In this document: positions 1-12,000 of the stretch, piece after piece
Position numbering within the stretch: position 1 is the stretch's first letter
How the letters are laid out: the number at the start of each line of letters is the position of its first letter
From: Apostichopus japonicus
Lineage: Eukaryota; Echinodermata; Holothuroidea; Aspidochirotida; Stichopodidae
Length of the DNA: 64,000 nt
NCBI RefSeq assembly: GCF_037975245.1
Contig: NC_092571.1
Coordinates: 913,501-977,500, forward strand
Direction: 5' to 3'
Notes under the pieces: generated by a model
Database searches by the model: none
What the model was told of the DNA's origin: nothing
The model's input: only the letters and a program-made list of their open reading frames with translations
Translations under genes and position numbers: made by a program

Positions 1-97
1 TTCAAAGTTACACTGAGCAAGGATTCAGGGTGTTGGCCTTAGCCTGGAGACAGCTAGACCCCAAAGTATCATGGCACCATGTTCACAAAATACCAAG
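1..97 (+). CDS. ATP13A2: ATP13A2 exon a (partial at window start)
   Basis: Reading frame 3 gives [20 protein letters not shown], the conserved segment that precedes the P domain hinge in P5B ATPases. The exon ends AAG before GTACAT, in phase 2. Its 5' end is cut by the window edge. The donor sequence is repeated many times in the following intron. Confidence 0.88.
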
Positions 98-3000
98 GTA
101 CATTACTGTTTATATAAACAAGTTACAAAGGTACATTATATACTTAATATAGGGCAATAGGGTTATGTAAATGACCCAGTGCATCTTCATAACAACAAGG
201 TACAATATTGCTATTTATATGGGGACAGTATGGTTAGGCAAATGTTCCAGTGCATCTTCATAGCAAATGGTACATCATTGAATTACATATGGGGGCAGTA
301 GGGTTAGTCGATTTTCGTGGTGTCTCTGCATAGTGACAAGGTACATTATATACTTTATATATAAGGGCAGAAGGGTTAGGCAAATGTTCCAGTGCATCTT
401 CATAGCAACAAGGTACATTATTGCTTGATATATGGGGACAGTATGGTTAGGCAAATGTTACAGTGCATCTTCATAGCAACAAGGTACATTATTGCTTGAT
501 ATATGGGGACAGTATGGTTAGGCAAATGTTACAGTGCATCTTCATAGCAACAAGGTACATTATTGCTTTATATATGGGGACAGTATGGTTAGGCAAATGT
601 TACAGTGCATCTTCATAGCAACAAGGTACATTATTGCTTTATATATGGGGACAGTATGGTTAGGCAAATGTTACAGTGCATCTTCATAGCAACAAGGTAC
701 ATTATTGCTTTATATATGGGGACAGTATGGTTAGGCAAATGTTACAGTGCATCTTCATAGCAACAAGGTACATTATTGCTTTATATATGGGGACAGTATG
801 GTTAGGCAAATGTTGCAGTGCATCTTCATAGCAACAAGGTACATTATTGCTTTATATATGGGGACAGTATGGTTAGGCAAATGTTGCAGTGCATCTTCAT
901 AGCAACAAGGTACATTATTGCTTTATATATGGGGACAGTATGGTTAGGCAAATGTCCCAGTGCCTCTTCATAGTGGTAAGGTACCAGCTAGATATTTTAG
1001 TATAGCTGCATTCCAAACCAAAACTTTGTGAGATATTCAACTCCTATATTGTTTTTCTGCTCTCAGGGGGGACCTTGAAGCTAATCTAACATTCTTAGGT
1101 CTACTAGTGCTGCAAAATGCTTTGAAGAGCGCCACCACTCCTGTCATAGCTGAGCTCCACAACGCCAATATACGCACAGTAATGGTAACAGGTTAGTAGA
1201 AAGAGCATTTGAAAGTTAGTAAAAACCTTAGTCTTTTAATAGTCCTGACTTGATCCTTATTCCTTTCTCAACTTATTCCTTTATTTCAGTCCAGACTTAT
1301 TCCTTTATTCCAGTCAAGACCTGTTACTTTATTCCAGCCTAGTCATTTTACTTCTTTCCAGTCCTGACCTGTTACTTTATTCCAGTCCTGACCTGTTACT
1401 TTAGTCCAGTCCTGACCTGTAACTTTATTCCAGTCCTGACCTGTTACTTTAGTCCAGTCCAGACCTTTTACTTTATTCCAGTCCTGACCTGTTACTTTAG
1501 TCCAGTCCAGACCTGTTACTTTATTTGTCCTGACCTGTTACTTTAGTCCAGTCCAGGCCTGTTACTTTATTCCAGTCCAGACCTGTTCCTTTAGTCCAGT
1601 CCTGACCTGTTACTTTATTCCAGTCCAGACCTGTTCCTTTAGTCCAGACCTGTTACTTTAGTTCAGTCCAGACCTGTTACTTTATTCCAGTCCTGACCTG
1701 TTACTTTAGTCCAGTCCAGACCTGTTACTTTATTCCAGTCCTGACCTGTTACTTTAGTCCAGTCCAGACCTGTTACTTTATTCCAGTCCAGACCTGTTAC
1801 TTTAGTCCAGTCCAGACCTGTTACTTTAGTTCAGTCCAGACCTGTTACTTTATTCCAGTCCAGAACTGTTACTTTATTCCAGCCTAGTTGTATTACTTTA
1901 GTCCAGACCTGTTACTTTATTCCAGTCCAGACCTGTTGCTTTATTCCAGTCCAGACCTGTTACTTTATTCCAACCTAGTCAATTTACTTTAGTCCAGTCC
2001 AGACCTGTTCCTTTATTCCAGTCCAGACCTGTTCCTTTATTCCAGTCCAGACCTGTTCCTTTATTCCAACCTAGTCAATTTACTTTAGTCCAGTCCAGAC
2101 CTGTTCATTTATTCCAGCCCAGACCTGTTCCTTTATTCCATCCCAGACCTGTTCCTTTTATTCCAGCCCAGACCTGTTCCTGTATTCCAGTTTAGACTAG
2201 AGATCACTGGGATCACAGTCCGAGCAAACTGGTATAAATGTTATCATGTAAACGTATATCACATACCACCATCATCATCATCATCTTCTATGAAAATATT
2301 GAAATGTGTGACGACATCTCCTCTCTGATAACTGAATACAAGTGTAAGTTAACTTGATGTTTGATTGTGTTTGTTCTTAGGTGACAACATGCTGACAGCT
2401 GTGAGTGTAGCTCAGGAGTGTAGAATGATTCCTACATCATCAAGAGTCATCACGGTAAATGCTCTGAAACCCTCTGAAGATTCACCAGCCACCATTCAGT
2501 GGATCAGCAATGAAACCGATAGTCTACCTGATAGAAATATCCAGTCACATAATTACCAAGTTCCTGTAAGTTTGAGAAGTATGAATTAATGGTATGGAAG
2601 ATAGTATGACCATTGGTAGTATGAAGTGTATCATTAATGGACAGGACAGTATGAACAGCATAGGTATAGCACTATGCTTTAGACTTAGAATGAATAATGT
2701 AATGTATAACACCAGGGAGTAACTTCAGTATGAGCAGATATGAAGTAAAATGTCATGGTGTCACAGTAAGTATAAACAGCATGAAGTATGGAATGAATAA
2801 TGTAATGTATAACACCAGGGAATAACCTCAGTATGAGCAGATGTGAAGTAAAATGTCATGGTGTCACCGTAAGTATAAACAGCATGAAGTATGGAATGAA
2901 ACATGTAATGTATAACACCAGGGAATAACCTCAGTTTGAGCAGATATTAGTGTTGCGCCGATAATCGTTTTCAATATCGGTATCGGCCGATATTTGCAAT

Positions 3001-6000
3001 ATCGGCAGCATATCGGTATCGGTAAAATTTTGCCTAATTGCCGATAACAGCAAGCCGATATTGAACTTTTTTTTTCACAGCAGAGCTACTTATTTATACT
3101 TGCAATGATTTGTTAATCTGCCCAAGACGATCCATTTCTTTAGCGTCAGTTAAACTCTTATTCATTTTCGATTAATATCCATGGAAACCTGACCCTCCGT
3201 AACCTCTAAAACACGTCTACGGCGCGCGAATATAACCAATGACCTTCGTGAACCTTGGCCTACACATAGCATTAGTGCAGCATGTATACACTGTACTGTA
3301 CTAACCATTCATTTTCTCAAAGGCCTCCGTGAAAACCTTGAACATGATGCATAACTGCACTTTTAATTTTCCGCGAACACACTGCCGATTTCCCGCCGGT
3401 GTTCGCCCAGCGAACACGCCGAGCACGCGAGCATAAAGGCGTAGTGTCCAGGGGCCCGCCTTAGGGCCTTGGTGGGGTCATGGGGTAGAACCCCTTGTGG
3501 GGATCCTGGGGGATAAAGCCCCGAAAAATTGGCTTTTTTTTGCGTGTCTGGCGATAAAAAAAAAAATCGCAGTTGAGTATGCAAAATAATTTTCTTATTT
3601 AAATTGTCACGAAACAGATGAAAATTTTAAAATGACAAGTTAGAGTAGCTATATTATGTTATAAAATGAAAAGAGATTTAATCTGTCTTTCAATCTTTAA
3701 AAAGTGCAACTTACAAAACTTCCGATATTATGAAACAAACAACGTTCAGCAAAGCCCTGTCTCTAGACTGCCTAACAATGAATAGCGTGCACAATGCGTA
3801 CATTTTTACAACTGCGGTGTTTAACCCTATACCCAACTACCGCCGTACATGTGCTGCGAATTTTCCCAGGTACCTTCCCAAACACACTGTAAGCTCATCC
3901 CCTGTGTAACACCTGTTTGTTAACATTTTTTGGCAAGTTGCCAGGGAACTTTTCAGTTACGTGAGATCCGTAACCGCCGAGGTGGTTAGGCTATTTGCTA
4001 TACAATTAACTCTGGTAGGATATTATTTTTTCCGTATTTTTGGAAATTCTAGAAAATACTTTCTTTTTTCCCCCGCTTAAAAACAGATGTGGTCTTACGG
4101 TATATTCATAAATGGATGCACTAGAGCCTTGTTTACATGACATTAGTTGCATTTAGTACGATATGCCAGTTTTGCGTGAATTTTTCGAAAGTGTTTTGTT
4201 CGATCTTTCGTAATATTTGAAAGGTGTACCACCTTACTTTCCGTACACAATTGGTCATTTCTCTACTGATTTTCAGTTTTTTTCTTCTCTATACGGTCAA
4301 GTGAATAAGTTGTACAATGAGTATAAACTCAATAAATTATGATTTTTACATTGTGATCGACATTTCGTAACCTAATTAAGATGCAATTTTGCAAGCATAC
4401 GTTAACACTATAGCTACTTGTAAGTCTTTACGATGTTAAGGCTCACATTTACTGCGTCCATTTTATTATCGCATGCAGCGCTGCAGTGAAAAAGATTCTG
4501 GTTGGATTTCAATTATAATTCTCTTTTTCAAAATCAGGAAAAAAGTCATTCTTTTCAACTTAGGACAAAAGGAAAACAAAACACCATATTTTGTTGTTTA
4601 CTTGAAGATTTATTTGTGAATGTATGCATGACTAAAAGTACGATTTTGCCTTTATTTTGTCTGTTAAAAAATATCGGTATCGGTATCGGACCGATATTGG
4701 GATGATAATATCGGATATCGGCCAAAACCGATATTGGTAATATCGGCGCAACACTAGCAGATATGAAGTAAAATGTCATAGTGTCACAGTAAGTATAAAC
4801 AGCATGAAGTATGGAATGAAACATGTAATGTATAACACCAGGGAATAACCTCAGTATGAGCAGATGTGAAGTAAAATGTCATGGTGTTACAGTAAGTATA
4901 AACAGCATGAAGTATGGAGTGAATAATGTAATGTATAACACCAGGGAATAACCTCAGTATGAACAGATATGAAGTAAAATGTCATGGTGAGTTGGTAAGA
5001 AAACTATGAAAAGTAAAGCAATTTCAAATTATTAAAAGGTAAAGTATGAAGAATCATTCATTTAACAAAGTTGTGTTTAACCAGGCAAATATTAGACAAC
5101 CCAAAATCAAATATTTTTTATATTTTCTTATGTTTTCAGAATCATTACCAGGTTTCCATCAATGGCGATATTCCTAAAAGTGAGAAGTTTTGTTTTGCTG
5201 TCAGTGGCAAATCTTTCCAAGTTATTTGTAGGCATTTCCCAGACCTCCTTCCAAAGGTGAGTTAACAATTTTGATTCTGTTTGGGGAATTGATTTCAGTC
5301 AAAAGATTAATAAATTGATATTATATTGGGGGGGGGGGGGTATGGAGGATGAAGGGATCGACAATTACATCCAAAATAGTGTAGAGTGTATGAGGTAAAC
5401 TCTAATGTAGTGTAAGAGGTAGTGAAAAGGGTTGAAATTAGAGGTTGCATGAAAGGGAAAATAACATTGACTTGACCTCAACCACCATTCAACAAAGCTT
5501 GATTTGAATTTTTGCTGCAGTTATTCAACCCTAGTGGCCTTCCACCAGACCCAATTATTTCTTACTGTTATTTTATTATTTTTACTATTTTACTTTACTT
5601 AATTTAGATTGTTCAAAGAGGCGCAGTCTTTGCTCGTATGGCTCCAGATGATAAGGCTCAGCTGATAGAAGCTTATCAAGATTTAAGGTAAGAACTCAAG
5701 GTTTAGCCTCAGTCTTATTCAAATAAGTTTGATAAATTGCAAGCAATCAGAATGATTTGTTTTTTTCATTTACAGTTACTGTGTTGGGATGTGTGGAGAT
5801 GGAGCTAATGATTGTGGGGCTCTGAAGACAGCTCATGCAGGCATCTCTCTCTCAGAGGCAGAAGCATCCGTTGCATCACCCTTCACCTCCAAGATTCCTG
5901 ACATCTCCTGTGTACCCATTGTTATCAAAGAGGGCCGGGCGGCTCTGGTGACGTCATTTGGTGTCTTCAAGTTCATGGCACTGTACAGCGTTATACAGTT

Positions 6001-9000
6001 TGTATCTGTAGTCATCTTGTACTGGGTAAGTTTGTGTAATACTAACTAGTAACAGTAACACACTCAGAAACACAACAGTAATAAGAGCAACAGCACAGTG
6101 TCATACAGTTTGTACAGCTACACATGGAGGAACACAACAGTAACACAATAGTATTACAAATTATAACAATCAGTGTGGAAAAACACAAACAGTAATATAA
6201 GTGAATGCCTTTACAATGTTCTACAGTATCTGTCTGTAGTCATATTGTACTTGGTAAGTTAATGTACTACCAGTAACATAACAGTAACACAACACCATAG
6301 TTATATAGTCTGTTGGTGACATAGGTGAGGTCCTTTATAGTGTTATGTCTGTGGTCTTGTGTACTTGGTAAGTTAATGTTATGATGGTAACATAACAGTA
6401 ACATAACAGTTTGTAAGTAACACTGGACCATGGTCAGTGTTCTTGTCTGCCTGTAGTCATATTTTACTAGGTATGTTTGTGTACTTTTCTGTAACAAACA
6501 AAGAAGCTTCAACTCATCAAGTATCAGATCTTTGTATCAAATTTCCTCTCCACACGAATGTCAGTTACTTTCATATCTGATTTTCATATATTTTAATAAA
6601 TCACTCATTTCTTTGAGACATTTACTGGATTGTGTGCATCTTTTCACCAGCTCAGAATGACTGTTTTTGTTTTTTGATATTCCTTTCAGATCAATTCCAA
6701 CCTGGGTGATTTACAGTTTCTTTACGTTGATCTTGTCATCACAACCACTGTTGCTATTCTGAGTGAGTGCTTTTCCTTTCACATATTGATCATCCATTGC
6801 TTTCTATTTATTAAGACTTGCTTGAGGTCTTCTCTTATCAACAAGCCTGAATTGATGCTCATCAAATAATTTTGAATGCTTTCATGGTAGTCACATGACT
6901 TTTACTCTATTAGTTATTTATTGAACACTAAAAATGTATCACTTAGTAATTTCATACCATAAATTGTGCTTTTCTGTTGCCATGGTTACATTGAATTGAT
7001 TGTTGCACTCCCATTGTTATCACCATATTTTATGTAATCGAGACCATTCTTGTTCTATCTTTGTTCTATTTCTAGTGTCTTTTATTCTATTTCTAGTGTT
7101 TCTGTGTTGTATGTTAGTAATCTGTATTAGAAGCTGCTGTCCGTCTTCATTTAGAAACTCTTCCTATCATTGTCATGATATAGCTATTAAGTGGAAGCCT
7201 AATTTGTGTGCTAAGTTGTGTATGTTTATATATAGTAACCTGTTTTTGTAATTATGTATGTATGCGTGTGTGTTTGTGTGTGTGTGTGCATTAAATGAGG
7301 TGTAGTTTGCAGAACAGACTACACATTGTGGAACACGGTGTGGAGTTGTCTCGTTTTAGTGTCCAGAACGATGTTGGTGACAGAGTATTAGTATGTGGTG
7401 ATATGATTCAGTAAACATACATTAGTTATAACAGAATTAATTCAAGAAGTTAGTAACAGAGTATTACCAATGAATGATGTTAGTGACAGAGTATTAGTCT
7501 GTGGTGATATGATTCAGGAAATATTCATTAGTTATAACAGAATTAATTCAAGAAGTTAGTAACAGAATATTACCAATAAATGATGTTAGTGACAGAGTAT
7601 TAGTATGTGGTGATATGATTCAGTAAACATACATTAGTTATAACAGAATTAATTCAAGAAGTTAGTAACAGAATATTACCAATGAATGATGTTGGTGACA
7701 GAGTATTAGTATGTGGTGATATGATTCATGAAATATTCATTAGTTATAACAGAATTAATTCAAGAAGTTAGTAACAGAATATTACCAATGAATGATGTTA
7801 GTGACAGATTATTAGTATGTGGGGATATGATTCAGTAAACATACATTAGTTTTAACATAATTAATTCAAGAAGTTAGTAACAGAGTATTATGTTTTGTTA
7901 AGCGCATTGAACCCTGGGATTTTGCGCTATTTAAGCACCGGTGTAATAATAATAATTACCAATTGGATGATGTTAGTGACAGAGTATTAGTATGTGGGGA
8001 TATGATTCAGTAAACATACATTAGTTATAACAGAATTAATTCAAGAAGTTAGTAACAGAGTATATTACCAATGTTTCATTTATGATGATTAAGTTAAATC
8101 AAACTATGATTGTCCTTTCCTGTAGCACTGAAGGCCATGTCGTATAAGGTATATAGTTCATAGTGTGAGTGAGTAACAAACAGCATTGTTTACTTGTGGT
8201 ATGTAACAAAGATAATGTCACCTGATTACTTGAATATGCTGGTTAATGTTTATATAAATTGATTAGCTTCCTAGGAGACAAGGAGTCCATAGCAAATAAA
8301 TATAAAACAGAACCAGAACCTTGCATGATATTTGTACAGTGTATGTCATTGTGATACATTCTGTCTGATGATAAAATGTTATTTTAGCAAACAAGATGTC
8401 TTACAATTGTTACCTTACTTCATGCACTAAGGATATCTGAACATTTATTTCTCAGCTGCCCTAATGACACTCACATACACATTGTTGTGCACATTCACAG
8501 ATAGTAGGCTGAACTTGATACTAGTTTCCCTAGCCTTAAAAGATTTAGTTTATATAGAATCAATATTTGTGACTATTCTTGTTGATTTATTATAAAACAT
8601 TATCAATGATGATTTGGTTTGTTTCAGAAACACTGTCATTGATGATTTCATATAGAACACTATCATTGATGATTTGACTTAGGAACACTATCACTGATGA
8701 TTTGATTTAGGAACACTATCATTGATAATTTGATGTAGGAACACTATCATTGATGATTTGAATTATGAATGAATACTATCACTGATGATTTGACTTAGGA
8801 ACACTGTCATTGATAATATGATGTAGGACACTATCATTGATGATTTGAATTATGAACACTACAGGTATCACTGATGATTTGATTTAGGAACACTGTCATT
8901 GATGATTTCATATAGAACACTATTACTGATGATTTGATTTAGGAACACAGTCATTGATGATTGAATTATGAACACTATCATTGATTTTCTTTAGGACCAC

Positions 9001-12000
9001 TGTCATTGATGATTTGATGTAGGACCACTTTGAAGGATGATTTGATTTAATAACACTATAATTGATGAGTTGATTTAGTAACACTATAATTGATGATTTG
9101 ATTTAGTAACACTATAATTGATGAGTTGATTTAGTAACACTGGCATTGATGATTTGATTTAGTAACACTATAATTGATGAGTTGATTTAGTAACACTATA
9201 ATTGAAGATTTGATTTAGTAACACTGTCATTGATGATTTGATGTAGGACCACTATAATTGATGATTTGATGTAGGACCACTTTCAATGATGATTTGATTT
9301 AGTAGCACTATAATTGATAAGTTGATTTAGGAACACTGTCATTGATGATTAATTTAGGAGCACTATCATTTATGATTTGATTTATGAACACTATGATTGT
9401 TAACCTGTTTGATGTTTCTGTCTTTTGCAGTGGGCCATAATGGAGCATATCCCTATATGGCCAAGCAGCGCCCACCTGGTAGTCTCTTCTCCTTTCCTAT
9501 TCTCCTGTCCATTCTTATTCAAGTGTTCCTGGTTATGGTCTTTCAGGTTTTGGCCTACTTGTCTCTACATTATCAACCCTGGTAAGCAAAACCTGAACTT
9601 AGACCCTGTAAATGCCTTCCTTCATATTCAATCATTAAATGTCATCAATATTATTGGCCCCAAATTTCCTGGAAAGATGAAGAATGGCCACTCATGCACC
9701 AACTTCAACAAGCATTATACTACCACCCTCAAGGTATATTACCTCGCTGTAACATTTCACCCTCAAAGTATATTACCTCGCTGTAACATTTCACCCTCAA
9801 AGTATGTTACCTCGCTGTAACATTCCACCCTCAAAGTGTTACCTCGCTGTAACATTCCACCCTCAAAGTATGTTACCTAGCTGTAACATTCCGCCCTCAA
9901 AGTATGTTACCTCACTGTAACATTCCTCCCTCAAAGTATGTTACCTAGCTGAAACATTCCACCCTCAAAGTATGTTACCTCGCTGTAACATTCCTCCATC
10001 AAAGTATATTACCTCGCTGAAACATTCCACCCTCAAGGTATGTTACCTCGCTGAAACATTCCACCCTCAAAGTATGTTACCACGCTGTAACATTCCTCCC
10101 TCAAAGTATGTTACCTAGCTGTAACATTCTTCCCTCAAAGTATGTTACCTAGCTGTAACATTCCTCCCTCAAAGTATGTTACCTAGCTGTAACATTCTTC
10201 CCTCAAAGTATGTTACCTAGCTGTAACATTCCACCCTCAAAGTATGTTACCTCGCTGTAACATACCACCCTAAAAGTATGTTACCTCTTCTTATTTTGCC
10301 TTTATTAATCTGTAATTTGTCTAAATGTTCAACCCTGCAACTGCTACATACTAGTACAGTCATCATATGATTCTGGCATGGTTAGATTGTCACATGTTAA
10401 TTGCTTCCTTGGTTGTTACTTTTAGGTTTCCTTATGAGCCTCACCAGCCCAAACCATGTTCTGAGGGGTCTGATGCAGATGACAACATCTTCTGTCCAGA
10501 GAACACTGTTGTCTTCATCATGTCATCCTTTCAATATATACTGCTTGCTGGAGCATTCTCTAAGGGACCTCCATATCGCCTCCCAATCTGGAGAAATTGT
10601 AAGTCATATTCTCAGAGCATAGAACAAAGCTCCATATTCAACTTCATATCCAAAATTTATCCAGCAAAAAGTATCTCTATCCCACATTTGATTGGATGAG
10701 TATGCTTATTAATTTGTTTGCCAAAGCCACGCAACTAGCTTTACAAGTTACCTCGCAGGTCTCCATTTATATACCTGTGTGCTACAGGATTCGGTGGGGG
10801 AGGAGGAGGGGGGGGGGAGGAGTAGATGGCCAGTTGGATCAAGGGTTGTAATGTCAGCTAATTGTTTTTTTTTTTTTTTATTGTCTTTCAGATCTGTTTG
10901 TGTTGGATATATTGCTGTTGTGTATATGTACATGTATACTACTGTTAGTTCCTGCTAGATGGGCTTTCTTCAGGGATGTTCTCCAGATTGATCTCACTGT
11001 CAACAGTAATATACAATATCCTCTCTGTATCCTGGCTCTGATCACTGTCTATGCTGTGTTTGCTTATATGATAGAGGTAGGTTTCATCGTCATATAATAA
11101 TTATTTCTTCTAAAAGATAGCAAATAAAAGTAATACATTGGAAGCTTAATGTAAAATAAGTATAAAATATTTTTCCTTCTGAAAAAGTTTTCAATTGCCT
11201 AGACATTAGGTTTTTTGTTCAATAATTGCTCATGCACATTTATAAACAGTAAAATATCTTGAAATCTCCTCTGCTTGATTTGTCACAGATTCATGCATTA
11301 TGTAAGGTACAGTGACTGTGGACAGTCACTTACCCCCCACCCACCCCCCCTCCCCCACCCTGCACACTTTCTCCCTGCTTGTGGTCATTCTTTGAAGTCC
11401 TGTTCTAGCTTCTAATTGGTTGGCTCTTTCAACAATTGCTTTGTTATTTCGCGCTGTCAGTGTTCTGGTCATGATATGTGTGCAGACATAAAACAAACAC
11501 TAATAAGAAATGAAAAGTTTCCATAGAAACCAATTAAAATCTGTTAGTAATATATATGGAAACTTAAAAGAAGGGCAAAGATAAGACAAATACAGACCTG
11601 TAATGCAAGAGACAACAGATTTAAAATGAGATGGATAGAAGCCAGATGAGGGTAGCTAAGTGTCCACTCCTGTACTCCTTGTCCAATTTAAGTTGTACTG
11701 AAGGGGTGGGGGGGGGTGGGGTTGAGGACATCCAGTGGTAGGATTTGTTTTAAATGGTACAAATGTTAACATGTCACTAATTTCAATGATTCTTATCATA
11801 GGTTTGGAGTGAGTCCTCTTTCGTAAATGCCATCAAAATCCATGCTAGAATTTACCGTTTAGGGGGAAGGTTAGTTAGGGGTAAGGGTGGAGATTGATAG
11901 ATAAAGAATCTCTTATATGTTTCATATTTATTTTAGATTTGCAATTAATTCTGTTCAGTCCATTTACTACTTCATTTCAGGCCTTCATTGTTGATAGCAA

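Noticed and set aside
3363-3584. Minus-strand open frame of 73 codons in the transposon
   Set aside because: It lies over the GC-rich inverted-repeat block and has no transposase or other domain.
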